Shown here: piece after piece, positions 17,232-26,188 of the stretch
How positions within the stretch are numbered: the first letter of the stretch is position 1
Layout: each line of letters starts with the position of its first letter
Assembly: GCF_900128995.1 (NCBI RefSeq)
Contig: NZ_FQUE01000001.1
Span: 62,001-126,000 of the forward strand
Direction: 5' to 3'
Source: Loktanella atrilutea
GTDB taxonomy: Bacteria > Pseudomonadota > Alphaproteobacteria > Rhodobacterales > Rhodobacteraceae
DNA length: 64,000 nucleotides
Made by a program: the position numbers and the translations under genes
Notes under the pieces: model-generated
What the model was told of the DNA's origin: nothing
Database searches by the model: none
The model's input: the letters and a program-made list of their open reading frames with translations, nothing else

Positions 17232-17765
17232 CTACTGAACCTGCCGCTTTTCCAGTTTGCGCGCCAGCGTGCGGCGGTGCATCCCCAGCCGACGCGCTGT
17301 TTCCGAGATGTTGAAATCCGTCGCCACAAGCATCTGGTGGATCGTTTCCCATTCCAGTGTCTTGATCGAGGTCGGCCGGTGCGTCGGCTGCACCTCTGCA
17401 TCCCCCGCGACGCGGGCGAAGGCCGCAAGGATGTCGTCGGTATTCGACGGCTTGGTCAGGTAATTGCAGGCGCCGAGCTTGATCGCCTCTACCGCCGTGG
17501 CGATGCTGGCAAAGCCAGTCAGCACGACGATCCGCATGTCGGGGTCGTGGTCGTGCAGCAGATCGACGCAGACCAGCCCGGATTCGCCCGATAGCTTCAG
17601 GTCGACGACGGCATGGGTCGGAATTTCGATCGCAAGGTGCTGTCGCAGCGCATCGGCAGAGGCCACCCGCGCTACGTCGAACCCGCGCCGCGTGAGGGAG
17701 CGTTGCAGGGTAAGGGCAAGATCGTCGTCATCCTCGACGATCAGGATTCGCGCGTCTGGCGTCAT
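17232..17765 (-). CDS. RegA/ActR/PrrA-like response regulator
   Basis: A 177-residue redox-type response regulator. The receiver domain has the acidic pair EDDDD, phosphoacceptor D55 (AVVDLKLSG), VVLTGFASIATAVEAIKLGA, and K in LTKPS. A short linker leads to a Fis-type helix-turn-helix, NISETARRLGMHRRTLARK, close to the RegA signature NVSETARRLNMHRRTLQR. RegA proteins control respiratory, carbon and nitrogen genes by redox state. I chose the ATG at 17765 (AAGG eight bases upstream); a GTG at 17774 is possible. It overlaps the kinase gene by 38 bases and is the last gene of the cyo operon. It lacks some residues typical of canonical RegA, so it may be a paralogue. Confidence 0.88.
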   Translation of the reverse strand: MTPDARILIVEDDDDLALTLQRSLTRRGFDVARVASADALRQHLAIEIPTHAVVDLKLSGESGLVCVDLLHDHDPDMRIVVLTGFASIATAVEAIKLGACNYLTKPSNTDDILAAFARVAGDAEVQPTHRPTSIKTLEWETIHQMLVATDFNISETARRLGMHRRTLARKLEKRQVQ

Positions 17766-19062
17766 CGGCTGCACCTTGGGCTACGGCCAGGCGGGCCAAT
17801 GGCAGTTTCATGGTCACAGAGGCGCCGCCCGCCGGATGGTTCACCGCCTTCACCTCTCCACCCAGTTTATGTATCGCGTTCACGACCAGAAACAAGCCGA
17901 CGCCCTTGGCCTCTCCGGGCTTGGTGGAGTTATAGGGCTTGCCGAATTTCGCGAGGACGCCTGCGTCGAAGCCGGGACCGCGGTCGTCGATCCGCAGCAC
18001 CAGCGCGTCGTCCCGCTGCATCGCGGTCAGGTAGATGCGGTCGGGCGAGGCCTCCAGCGCATTGTCCAGCACGGCCGTCACCAGTTGCTTGATCGACGGA
18101 TCGGTCAGGATCGGCAGATCGTCGTCGATGCGGTTGTAGAATTGCAGCGCCTCGGTCTGGCGGCTCTCGGTCCACTCCGCGACCAGATCGTCAAGGAAGG
18201 CGTTCACGCTGGACCGGCCGGGAGCGATGCCACGCGTCTCTCCAGAGGATCGCAGGATCTCTCCGACGATGCCCTTGCAGCGATCCAGCGCCTTTTGCAT
18301 CTGCGCGACGTCGTGCTGCAGGTCGGTGTCGTCGCGCGTCGCCATCAGGGTGCGCCAATCGCTGAGGATGACAGAGATCAGCGCCAGCGGCGTGCCAAGC
18401 TCATGGGCGGCGCCCGAGGCAAGCAGGCCCATCCGGACGATGTGATCCTCTTCTGCCGCCTGCTGGCGCATGTCGGCCAGTCGCGCGTCGCGGTCCCGCA
18501 GGTTGCGGTTAATCCGCGTGACGAAGGCCGCGATCAGCACGGCATCGATCACCAGTGCCACCAGCATGCCAATCAGGTAGATCGGAAAGATGGTTTCTTC
18601 GCCGGGCAATTGCAGCGGCAGGTAAAGGAGCGTCAGCGCCCCCGCCAGCACCGCGGTCAGGCCGATGAAGATCCAGCAGTCGCGCGGCCGCAGCAGCACC
18701 GCGGCGAGGGTGATCTGCAACAGGTAAAGCGCCGTGAACGGGTTGGTCGCCCCGCCCGACAGGCCCAGCTGCACGGTCAGCAAGACGGCGTCGATCATCA
18801 GGGGCCATGCGGCACCCGGAACCCGCCCGCGCCGCAGGGCGGCGAGGCTGACAAGGTTCAGGACCAGAAGCGCAGTGAGCGTCGCGGCCATCCACACAAG
18901 CGGCAGATCGACCTGCATGGCCGTCGCGACGAAGGCAATCGTCGCCACCTGACCGCCCATTGCGATCCAGCGCAGCTGGATCAGCAGATGCTGGTTCTGC
19001 AGATCGGCCTCGACCGCGCGGGTGGATCTTTTGCGAAACATCGCGGCGGGTGACAGGTTCAC
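17728..19062 (-). CDS. RegB/ActS/PrrB-like sensor histidine kinase
   Basis: A 444-residue membrane histidine kinase with about six helices in residues 30-182. It has the RegB features: the quinone-binding-type segment GGATNPFTALYLL (103-115), phosphoacceptor H220 in ASGAAHELGTPLA, a cysteine at 262 (DRCKGI) in the place of the redox-active cysteine, and N and G boxes (DNALEASP, DRGPGF, GVGLFLVVNAIHKLGG). The GTG at 19062 overlaps the SURF1 stop (GTGA) and has CAGGA upstream; the ATG at 19041 has no good site. Its position in the quinol-oxidase operon suggests it reads quinone redox state. The window shows no senC gene between the two partners. Confidence 0.9.
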   Translation of the reverse strand: MNLSPAAMFRKRSTRAVEADLQNQHLLIQLRWIAMGGQVATIAFVATAMQVDLPLVWMAATLTALLVLNLVSLAALRRGRVPGAAWPLMIDAVLLTVQLGLSGGATNPFTALYLLQITLAAVLLRPRDCWIFIGLTAVLAGALTLLYLPLQLPGEETIFPIYLIGMLVALVIDAVLIAAFVTRINRNLRDRDARLADMRQQAAEEDHIVRMGLLASGAAHELGTPLALISVILSDWRTLMATRDDTDLQHDVAQMQKALDRCKGIVGEILRSSGETRGIAPGRSSVNAFLDDLVAEWTESRQTEALQFYNRIDDDLPILTDPSIKQLVTAVLDNALEASPDRIYLTAMQRDDALVLRIDDRGPGFDAGVLAKFGKPYNSTKPGEAKGVGLFLVVNAIHKLGGEVKAVNHPAGGASVTMKLPLARLAVAQGAADDARRANPDRRG

Positions 19063-19799
19063 GACGTGGTCCTGCCGGCTGCGCGATCTTGCCGGATCAG
19101 GATGACAAGACCGACGACAGTGCCGAGGGAAAGGGCGAACCATGTCAGCGCGTAGGACAGATGGCTGTTGCGGAAGGCGACGACGGTCAGGCCGCCCACC
19201 GGCAGGCCGCCGGGGTTGGGTGTCGCGTCGGCGTCGATGAAGACGGGCGCCAGTGGCGTGCCGATCGCCTGCGCGATGGCCGCGACGTCGCGGGAATACC
19301 AGCGCCCCTCGGCCGGTGCATTGGCGCGCAGAAAGGCACCACCGGGTTCGGTCATCCGCATCAGGCCGGTAACGGTGAGGGTGCCTGCGACCTGACCGTC
19401 GCTGCGGGTTTCGGGGTCGCGCCGATCGGCGGGGACGAAGCCGCGGTTGACCAGCCACGTGCCATCCTGTGTCTCCAGCGGCGTCATCACCCAGAACCCG
19501 CCGCCCAATTCGGTGACCGCCTTCACCAGCACCTCGTCCGCGTGGCGAAACTGGCCCGTCACGGTGACCTTGCGGTAGCGGTCATCGGTCCGGCTGATCC
19601 GGGCCCAGTCCCCGGACCCGGGGGCGGGCACGGCTGGGGCGGCCAGCCGCGCGTCGACGGTGGCGATCAGGTCGCGCTTCCACGCCAGACGCTCGACCTG
19701 CCAGATGCCGAGGGCGCAGAACAGCCCGATCAGCATCACCCCCAGCCCGATGATCAGCCAGAAGCCTGTCCGCGACCGGCGGGTGACGTCGGAAGACAT
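19059..19799 (-). CDS. SURF1 family cytochrome oxidase assembly protein (quinol-oxidase linked)
   Basis: A 246-residue SURF1 protein with one helix at each end (GFWLIIGLGVMLIGLFCALG near the N terminus; LSYALTWFALSLGTVVGLVI near the C terminus) and the conserved GIWQVERLAWK segment. SURF1 helps insert heme a/o into oxidase subunit I. In Paracoccus, separate SURF1 proteins serve the aa3 and the quinol oxidase; the location 10 bases after cyoD points to the quinol-oxidase form. The stop overlaps the kinase start. Confidence 0.92.
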   Translation of the reverse strand: MSSDVTRRSRTGFWLIIGLGVMLIGLFCALGIWQVERLAWKRDLIATVDARLAAPAVPAPGSGDWARISRTDDRYRKVTVTGQFRHADEVLVKAVTELGGGFWVMTPLETQDGTWLVNRGFVPADRRDPETRSDGQVAGTLTVTGLMRMTEPGGAFLRANAPAEGRWYSRDVAAIAQAIGTPLAPVFIDADATPNPGGLPVGGLTVVAFRNSHLSYALTWFALSLGTVVGLVILIRQDRAAGRTTS

Positions 19800-19809
19800 C
19801 GCAGACGCC

Positions 19810-20160
19810 TTACATGTCCGGCTGCATCGGCATCATGTTGGCGTTCAGGTGGTACATGACCCAGACAGACCCCGCCAGCATGATGCCGAGAATGATCAGC
19901 GTGAAGATCAGCGAAATCATCGACCAACCGCCTTCGGTCCCCGGCTTCATGTGCAGGAAATAATACATGTGCACGACGATCTGCACGGTGGCGGTCGCCA
20001 GCACGACGAAGACCGTCAGGTCGCGGCTGGGCAACCCGCCTGTCATCACCACGTAGAATGGGATGACCGTCAGGATGACGGCCAGAACGAAACCCGTAAC
20101 GTAGGACCGAATAGTGCCGTGGTCGTGCGCGGCGTGGTCGTGCGTGTCATGGCTGCTCAT
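19810..20160 (-). CDS. cyoD: Cytochrome o ubiquinol oxidase subunit IV
   Basis: A 116-residue protein with three helices after a histidine-rich lead (MSSHDTHDHAAHDHGTIRS). The middle helix motif VQIVVHMYYFLHM is the CyoD family signature. It is needed for assembly of the Cu(B) centre. The start overlaps the cyoC stop by the ATGA arrangement, so it is translationally coupled. The length agrees with the family (about 110). Confidence 0.95.
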   Translation of the reverse strand: MSSHDTHDHAAHDHGTIRSYVTGFVLAVILTVIPFYVVMTGGLPSRDLTVFVVLATATVQIVVHMYYFLHMKPGTEGGWSMISLIFTLIILGIMLAGSVWVMYHLNANMMPMQPDM

Positions 20161-20780
20161 CAGATCAGTCCCATCAGGTAGACGAAGGTGAAGACGCCGA
20201 TCCAGATGACGTCCAGAAAGTGCCAGAACAGGCTGAGGCACATCAGCCGGCGCTTGTTGAAGTCGGTCAGGCCGAAGCGGCCAACCTGCACCAGCAGGGT
20301 GATCAGCCACAGGATGCCGAAGGTGACGTGCAGCCCGTGGGTGCCGACCAGGGCGAAGAAGGACGACAGGAAGGCAGAGCTCTGCGGCCCGGCGCCTTCA
20401 TGGATCAGATGATTGAACTCGTAGATCTCAATCCCGAGGAAGACCGCGCCGAAGAGGCCGGTGATGATCAGCCAGACGACCATCGGTTTCACCCGGTCGC
20501 GGGCCATCTCCAGCATCGCGAAACCATAGGTGATCGACGACAGCAGCAGCATCGAGGTGTTCACCGCGACGAGGCTGAGGTCGAAGAGCTCTCTGGGCCC
20601 CGGACCGCCGGCATAGCTGCGACCGAGGACCGCGTAGACCGCGAAGAGCACCGCAAAGATCAGGCAGTCGCTCATCAGGTAGATCCAGAAGCCCAGCATG
20701 GTGCTGTGGCCTTCGGGATGGTGCGGCTCTTCGTCGGCGTGAAAGCTGCGGACGTCGTCGGTCATGGTGGTGCTGCTCAT
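20160..20780 (-). CDS. cyoC: Cytochrome o ubiquinol oxidase subunit III
   Basis: A 206-residue five-helix subunit. Conserved points include the opening HPEGHSTMLGFWIYLMSDCL, the FLGIEIYEF segment, and FFALVGTHGLHVTFGILWL. It supports the stability of the proton-pumping complex. The gene begins four bases after the cyoB stop and overlaps cyoD. Confidence 0.96.
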   Translation of the reverse strand: MSSTTMTDDVRSFHADEEPHHPEGHSTMLGFWIYLMSDCLIFAVLFAVYAVLGRSYAGGPGPRELFDLSLVAVNTSMLLLSSITYGFAMLEMARDRVKPMVVWLIITGLFGAVFLGIEIYEFNHLIHEGAGPQSSAFLSSFFALVGTHGLHVTFGILWLITLLVQVGRFGLTDFNKRRLMCLSLFWHFLDVIWIGVFTFVYLMGLI

Positions 20781-20783
20781 CGC

Positions 20784-22793
20784 TCAGGCCCCGCGCGTCA
20801 GAAGCTGCGTGCGCGCGGCTTCGGTCTGGGCCACGGTCTTGGCCGGAATGTGGAAATCGCGGTCCGTATTGAAGGTATGCGCGATCGCCGTGGCAAGGAT
20901 ACCGACGAAACCAAGCGCCGCGAGCCACCAGATGTACCAGATCAGGCCGAACCCGCAGGCCACGGACAGCGCCGCGATGATGACGCCGGCCCCGGTATTG
21001 CGCGGCATGTGGATCGCTTTGAAGTCGGCAGCGGGCCGTTCGTAGCCATGCACCTTCATGTCATGCCATGCGTCGATGTCGTGCACGATCGGCGTGAATG
21101 CGAAGTTGTAGTCCGGCGGCGGTGAGGAGGTCGCCCATTCCAGCGTCCTCCCCTGCCACGGGTCGCCCGTCAGGTCGCGGTTCTGCGCGCGGTCGCGGAT
21201 CGACACGGCGATCTGGATCAGGAAGGCCGCGATGCCGACGGCGATCAGGGCCGCCCCGAAGGCCGCGATCAGGAACCAGATCTGCAGGCTGGGGTCGTCG
21301 AAGACACGCGTACGGCGCGTGACGCCCATCAGGCCCAGCACATAAAGCGGCGTGAACGCACACCAGTAGCCGGTGACCCAGAACCAGAAGGAAATCTTGC
21401 CCCAGAACTCGTTCAGCGAGAAGCCGAAAGCTTTAGGGAACCAGAAGGTCATGCCGGCGAAGGCGCCAAAGACGACGCCGCCGATGATGACATTGTGGAA
21501 GTGCGCGATCAGGAACAGCGAGTTGTGCAGCACGAAGTCGGCAGGCGGCACGGCCAGCAGCACCCCCGTCATGCCGCCTACGGTGAAGGTAATCATGAAG
21601 GCGAGGGTCCACATCATCGGCAGCTCAAACCGGATGCGACCGTGGTACATGGTGAACAGCCAGTTAAAGAGCTTGGCCCCCGTCGGGATCGAGATGATCA
21701 TCGTCGTGATGCCGAAGAAGGAGTTCACGCTGGCCCCGGACCCCATGGTGAAGAAGTGGTGGAGCCAGACGAGGTAGGACAGGATCGTGATCGTCACGGT
21801 CGCATAGACCATCGAGGTATATCCGAACAGCCGCTTGCCCGAGAAGGCCGAGGTGATTTCCGAGAAGATGCCGAAGCAGGGCAGGATGAGGATGTAGACT
21901 TCCGGGTGGCCCCAAATCCAGATCAGGTTCACGTACATCATCGGGTTGCCGCCCGCATCGTTCGTGAAGAAGTGCGTGCCGATGTAGCGGTCCAGCGTCA
22001 TCAGGACCAGCACGGCGGTGAGGACGGGGAAGGAGGCGACGATCAGCACGTTGGTGCACAGCGCCGTCCAGGTGAAGATCGGCATCCTCATCATGCTCAT
22101 GCCCGGCGCGCGCATCTTGATGATGGTGACCAGAAGGTTGATCCCCGACAGCGTCGTGCCGACGCCCGCGATCTGCAGGCCCCAGATGTAGTAATCCACC
22201 CCAACGCCGGGACTGCTGGCCGGGCCCGACAGGGGCGGCATCGCCAGCCAGCCCGCGGTCGAGAATTCGCCGATGAACAGCGACATCATGATGATGACGG
22301 CCCCGCCGGCAGTCATCCAGAACGAGAAGTTGTTGAGGAACGGAAAGGACACGTCGCGCGCGCCGATCTGCAGCGGCACGATGTAGTTCATCAAACCGGT
22401 GATGAAGGGCATCGCTACGAAGAAGATCATGATGACGCCGTGCGCGGTAAAGATCTGGTCGTAGTGGTGGGCGTTCAGGTATCCTTCCGATCCGCCGAAG
22501 GCCATCGCCTGCTGCAGGCGCATCATGATCGCGTCGGAAAAGCCCCGCAGCAGCATGACGATGCCAAGGATCATGTACATGATGCCGATCTTCTTGTGAT
22601 CGACGGAAGTGAACCATTCGGTCCAGAGGTAGCCCCAAAGACGGAACCAGGTGATTGCGGCCAGCAGGGCCGCGCCCCCCAGCATCACGACGATGAATGT
22701 GACGAGCACGATAGGCTCGTGGAACGGAAACGAGTCCCAGGACAGGCGTCCGAACAGGACGCTGGTGGCGGTGTCTTGCGCTGGCAATGTCAT
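20784..22793 (-). CDS. cyoB: Cytochrome o ubiquinol oxidase subunit I
   Basis: A 669-residue heme-copper oxidase core subunit. Heme and copper ligands are visible: the low-spin heme histidine in [16 protein letters not shown], the Cu(B) histidine and cross-linked tyrosine in [13 protein letters not shown], the histidine pair in [13 protein letters not shown], and the two histidines in [14 protein letters not shown]. It reduces O2 to water with electrons from ubiquinol and pumps protons. The start at 22793 gives the family N terminus; the long upstream extension of this frame is antisense-like readthrough of cyoA. A gene for heme O synthase (cyoE) is not in the operon. Confidence 0.97.
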   Translation of the reverse strand: MTLPAQDTATSVLFGRLSWDSFPFHEPIVLVTFIVVMLGGAALLAAITWFRLWGYLWTEWFTSVDHKKIGIMYMILGIVMLLRGFSDAIMMRLQQAMAFGGSEGYLNAHHYDQIFTAHGVIMIFFVAMPFITGLMNYIVPLQIGARDVSFPFLNNFSFWMTAGGAVIIMMSLFIGEFSTAGWLAMPPLSGPASSPGVGVDYYIWGLQIAGVGTTLSGINLLVTIIKMRAPGMSMMRMPIFTWTALCTNVLIVASFPVLTAVLVLMTLDRYIGTHFFTNDAGGNPMMYVNLIWIWGHPEVYILILPCFGIFSEITSAFSGKRLFGYTSMVYATVTITILSYLVWLHHFFTMGSGASVNSFFGITTMIISIPTGAKLFNWLFTMYHGRIRFELPMMWTLAFMITFTVGGMTGVLLAVPPADFVLHNSLFLIAHFHNVIIGGVVFGAFAGMTFWFPKAFGFSLNEFWGKISFWFWVTGYWCAFTPLYVLGLMGVTRRTRVFDDPSLQIWFLIAAFGAALIAVGIAAFLIQIAVSIRDRAQNRDLTGDPWQGRTLEWATSSPPPDYNFAFTPIVHDIDAWHDMKVHGYERPAADFKAIHMPRNTGAGVIIAALSVACGFGLIWYIWWLAALGFVGILATAIAHTFNTDRDFHIPAKTVAQTEAARTQLLTRGA

Positions 22794-22804
22794 GGTCGTT
22801 CCGT

Positions 22805-23944
22805 TCAGAGGGTATCTTGGGGGGCGGCGGTCTTGCCGAAGAAGGGGGTCAGTTCGCGGGACAGCCCGTGCCCGCGCAGGCCGTCCGTCGCGGGCGCCGG
22901 TGCCTCGGTGTCGATTGGTGTCGTGGCCGCGTTCTCGGTCGCCGTCTCGGGCGTGCCGCCGGTGCCCGCGACGGGCTTGTCCTCGTCCATGGTCATGCCG
23001 GGCATGTCGTGACCGGTGCCGTGGTCCATCGGCTCGGCCGCGGCGGTGCGGGCGTCCTGCATCATGATCTCGTCCATGCAGGTCGTGCCTTGCCTGACGC
23101 ACATGTTGACAATGTCGTGGAACAGAACGCCGGACACATTGCCGAAATAGGCGGGTGGCACGTTTTCGGACGGTTCCGTCAGCGTCAGGTAGCTTTCGGC
23201 ATCCAGCGTGTCCGGGGATTCCTTCGCCTTGGCGATCCAGTCCTCGAATGTGGCCTCGTCGGTGGCATGGACCTTGAACCGCATGCCGGAAAAGCCGGCT
23301 CCGGAATAGTTGGACGAAAAGCCGTCGTAGACGCCCTCGGCATTGATGACGCCATGCAGCGCCGTCTGCATGCCGGGCATGGTGTAGATCATGCCGGCCA
23401 TGGTCGGGATGTAGAAGGCGTTCATCACGCTGTCGGATGTCAGCTTGAAGGCGACGGGTCGGTCCACCGGCATGGCGAGTTCGTTCACCGTGGCGATGCC
23501 GTATTGCGGATAGATGAACATCCACTTCCAGTCGAGCGCCACGACCTCGACCTCCAGCGGGGTGGCATCAGGGCCGATGGCATTGCCGGCAGAGATACGG
23601 TCGAGCGGCCGGTAAGGGTCCAGCAGGTGCGTGCCGACCCACGTCAGGCCGCCGAGACAGATCACGATCAGCAGCGGCGCCGCCCAGATCACCAGCTCCA
23701 GCCGTGTCGAATGGCTCCACTCCGGGTCATAGGTCGCGTCCGTATTGGACGCGCGGTAGCGAAAGGCGAAGAAGGCGATCAGCAGCAGCACCGGCACGAT
23801 GATCAGCAGCATCAGGTAGGTCGAGTGTACGAGGATGTCCCGCTGCCGTGCTGCCACGTCGCCGGCGGGCGCCAGCACCACGGGCTTGCAGGCCGCCATC
23901 GCGGCAAGGGACAGGGACAATGCTGCAAGACGTAGACGTTTCAA
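22805..23944 (-). CDS. cyoA: Cytochrome o ubiquinol oxidase subunit II
   Basis: A 379-residue lipoprotein, with the lipobox AMAAC near residue 19, then two transmembrane helices and a cupredoxin domain that lacks Cu(A) ligands, as expected of a quinol oxidase. After the domain the C terminus carries a Met/His-rich stretch ([14 protein letters not shown]) and a long Thr/Ala/Pro-rich tail. Related tails exist in E. coli CyoA, but this one is longer. It is the first gene of cyoABCD-surf1-regB-regA; the promoter lies in the 176-base divergent gap to the MHS permease gene. Confidence 0.95.
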   Translation of the reverse strand: MKRLRLAALSLSLAAMAACKPVVLAPAGDVAARQRDILVHSTYLMLLIIVPVLLLIAFFAFRYRASNTDATYDPEWSHSTRLELVIWAAPLLIVICLGGLTWVGTHLLDPYRPLDRISAGNAIGPDATPLEVEVVALDWKWMFIYPQYGIATVNELAMPVDRPVAFKLTSDSVMNAFYIPTMAGMIYTMPGMQTALHGVINAEGVYDGFSSNYSGAGFSGMRFKVHATDEATFEDWIAKAKESPDTLDAESYLTLTEPSENVPPAYFGNVSGVLFHDIVNMCVRQGTTCMDEIMMQDARTAAAEPMDHGTGHDMPGMTMDEDKPVAGTGGTPETATENAATTPIDTEAPAPATDGLRGHGLSRELTPFFGKTAAPQDTL

Positions 23945-24039
23945 GGTATTTCCAGTCTGTTGGTCCGTGCGGCCTCAGGCTAGCACAGTTTGCCTTCGCG
24001 GTGTATCCTTGGCACTACCGGTCATGCCGCACCTGCAAC

Positions 24040-24058
24040 ATTGGACAATTTGTCCAAT
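24040..24058. promoter_or_regulatory. Perfect 19-bp operator-like palindrome in the cyo/MHS divergent gap
   Basis: ATTGGACAA-T-TTGTCCAAT is symmetric over all nine positions per arm. It sits 96 bases upstream of cyoA and 63 upstream of the MHS permease gene, so a bound regulator could affect either. The regulator is unknown and does not match the FNR consensus (TTGAT-N4-ATCAA). Confidence 0.6.
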
Positions 24059-24120
24059 CCCCGGCCGCCGGCAAATGGCGCAGTTAGACCGCAAGACTGA
24101 CCGAACGGAGCATCACGCCG

Positions 24121-25437
24121 ATGACCAGCAGCACATCCACCGTCGCGGAACGCGATGCGCGCGCCCTGCATCACGCCGACGTGCCGCTGGAACCGGGCGA
24201 AATCTCGATCGGGGTGATTATCGGCCGCACGTCGGAATTTTTCGACTTCTTCGTGTTCGCCATTGCGTCGGTGCTGGTGTTCCCTGCACTGATCTTCTCT
24301 TTCACCGATCCGTTGCACGGCACGGTCTACTCCTTCGCGATCTTCGCGCTGGCCTTCATCGCGCGGCCCTTCGGCACCGTCATCTTTACCCGCATCGACA
24401 AGAACTTCGGGCGCAGCGTCAAGTTGACCTCGGCCCTGTTCCTGTTGGGCGTTTCGACCGCGGCACTGGCATTTACGCCAAGCTATGAGCAGGCGGGCGG
24501 TTATGCGATCGCCATGCTGGCCGTGCTGCGCATCGGTCAGGGGCTGGCGCTGGGCGGCGCATGGGACGGCCTTGCCTCGCTTCTGGCGATGAACGCCCCG
24601 CCCAACCGGCGCGGCTGGTACGCCATGGTGCCCCAGCTGGGGGCGGCGCTGGGCATGATTGTCGCCAGTGGGCTGTTCCTGTTCCTGATCATCCGCCTCA
24701 GTGCCCATGACTTCCTCGAATTCGGCTGGCGCTATCCGTTCTTCTGCGCCTTCGCGATCAACGTCGTGGCGCTGTTCGCCCGCCTGCGGATCGTCGCGAC
24801 GCCGGAATACGAACGCCAGTTCGCCAATCTGGAACTGAGCCCCGTGAAGGTCAGCGAGACCGTCCGCAACGAGGGACGCAACCTGCTGCTGGGCGCCTTC
24901 ACACCGCTGGCAAGCTTCGCGCTGTTCCACATGGTCACGGTGTTCCCTTTGTCTTGGGTGTTCCTCTACACCACCGATAGCCCGGCCGAATTCCTGATCA
25001 TCGAGATCCTCGGCGCCGTCATCGGCTTCTTCGCGATCCTGCTGTCGGGCATCCTCGCCGACCGGATCGGCCGCCTGCGCCTGCTGACCCTCTGCGCCGT
25101 TGCGATCGGTGTCTTCGCCCTCTTCGCGCCGATCCTGCTGAGCGGCGGGATCGCGGGAGAGGTGATCTACATGTTCACCGGCTTCGCCCTGCTGGGCCTG
25201 TCTTTCGGGCAAAGTTCCGGTGCCGTGGCCGTGCGCTTCTCGCGCAAGTATCGTTATACCGGGTCGTCGCTGACGTCGGATATCGCATGGCTATTCGGCG
25301 CGGGCTTTGCCCCGGGCGTCGCGTTGCTGTTGTCGTCGTCCTTCGGATTGTGGAGCAGCGGCGCCTACCTTCTGTCGGGCGCTGTCTGCACCTTCATCGC
25401 GCTGCGCGTGACCACGCACCTCGAATACGCGGACTGA
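24121..25437 (+). CDS. MFS transporter, metabolite:H+ symporter (MHS) family
   Basis: A 438-residue, 12-helix permease. The opening IGVIIGRTSEFFDFFVFAIA and the loop motif ARPFGTVIFTRIDKNFGR are typical of the MHS (ShiA/KgtP/ProP-like) branch that imports organic acids or osmolytes with protons. GGAWDGLASLLAMNAPPNRRG matches the family motif in TM4-TM5. The start at 24121 has GGAG upstream at a slightly long distance. The substrate cannot be told. It stands alone: the cyo operon is divergent and the tetR gene convergent. Confidence 0.88.
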   Translation: MTSSTSTVAERDARALHHADVPLEPGEISIGVIIGRTSEFFDFFVFAIASVLVFPALIFSFTDPLHGTVYSFAIFALAFIARPFGTVIFTRIDKNFGRSVKLTSALFLLGVSTAALAFTPSYEQAGGYAIAMLAVLRIGQGLALGGAWDGLASLLAMNAPPNRRGWYAMVPQLGAALGMIVASGLFLFLIIRLSAHDFLEFGWRYPFFCAFAINVVALFARLRIVATPEYERQFANLELSPVKVSETVRNEGRNLLLGAFTPLASFALFHMVTVFPLSWVFLYTTDSPAEFLIIEILGAVIGFFAILLSGILADRIGRLRLLTLCAVAIGVFALFAPILLSGGIAGEVIYMFTGFALLGLSFGQSSGAVAVRFSRKYRYTGSSLTSDIAWLFGAGFAPGVALLLSSSFGLWSSGAYLLSGAVCTFIALRVTTHLEYAD

Positions 25438-25440
25438 CGG

Positions 25441-26079
25441 TCAGGTGCCGTAGCGGCCAAGGAACATCGCGACCGCTGCCGCAGCGCTTTCGGCGATGGC
25501 CGCGGGGTCCGGGGGCGTCTGGGCATGCCCGAACAGCCGCCGACGCCACAGGCCGACGGTGGATAGTTCGATCAGCTGGCCGGCGGCGAGGGCTGTGTCC
25601 GGGATCGCAAGTCGGCCCGCCGCAACCTCCTTGTCCAGCCGCTGCGCGAGGGTGCGTTGCGCATGCAGCGCACCGTCCTCGTAAAAGCGCATGCCGATGT
25701 CGGGCATTCTTTCCGCGATGCCGATGACGATGCGCTGCGCCCGGATCACCGTGTCGGAACACAGCACCTGCGCCAGGGCGGTCGCAAACGCCGTCAATCG
25801 GTCGGGCAGGGGGGCGTCGCCGTCCATCGCGTCCTCGACCCCGATGAACAGCCTGTCGCGCTCCTGACTGACAAGCGATTCGAACAGGTCTTCCTTGCTT
25901 GCGAAATAGACGTAAAGCGTGCTTTTCGACACGCCGGCGGCGCGACAGATGTCGCTGACGCCGGCCCCGTCGAAACCCTTTTCCATGAAGATCTGCGCGG
26001 CCCCGCGCAGGATGGCCGCCCGTTTTTGCGGGTCGGTGCCGGCGGCGTGGCGCCGTTGTACTGTCTGATCCTGTTCCAT
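25441..26079 (-). CDS. TetR family transcriptional repressor
   Basis: A 212-residue regulator. The N-terminal helix-turn-helix is in ILRGAAQIFMEKGFDGAGVS and ICRAAGVSKSTLYVYFASKE, followed by a C-terminal ligand domain typical of the TetR_C family with LSVTG-like helices. The start at 26079 leaves 109 bases to the divergent efflux gene; that gap contains two near-identical palindromes (26092-26111, 26150-26169), so this protein very likely represses both itself and the pump. An upstream in-frame start would place the operators inside the coding region. It is convergent to the MHS gene with a 3-base gap. Confidence 0.93.
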   Translation of the reverse strand: MEQDQTVQRRHAAGTDPQKRAAILRGAAQIFMEKGFDGAGVSDICRAAGVSKSTLYVYFASKEDLFESLVSQERDRLFIGVEDAMDGDAPLPDRLTAFATALAQVLCSDTVIRAQRIVIGIAERMPDIGMRFYEDGALHAQRTLAQRLDKEVAAGRLAIPDTALAAGQLIELSTVGLWRRRLFGHAQTPPDPAAIAESAAAAVAMFLGRYGT

Positions 26080-26091
26080 GACACGGGTATA

Positions 26092-26111
26092 ATCGAACCG
26101 ATCGGTTCGAT
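26092..26111. promoter_or_regulatory. TetR operator, copy 1 (perfect palindrome)
   Basis: ATCGAACCGATCGGTTCGAT is a perfect 20-bp palindrome beginning 13 bases upstream of the tetR ATG. Its centre overlaps where the repressor promoter should be. Confidence 0.85.
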
Positions 26112-26149
26112 GAAGTCTTGATTTGTGCATGACTTTGTCCTACCTCCCG

Positions 26150-26169
26150 ATCGAACCGATCGTTTCGAT
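26150..26169. promoter_or_regulatory. TetR operator, copy 2 (one mismatch)
   Basis: ATCGAACCGATCGTTTCGAT differs from copy 1 at one position. It ends 19 bases before the ATG of the pump adaptor gene. The two centres are 58 bp apart. Confidence 0.85.
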
Positions 26170-26188
26170 TCGCATGAAAGGACGTTCC

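Noticed and set aside
26092-26122. Upstream start for the TetR gene (MHKSRLHRTDRF lead)
   Set aside because: It would place the first operator inside the coding sequence and has no ribosome binding site; ATG 26079 gives a normal TetR N terminus.
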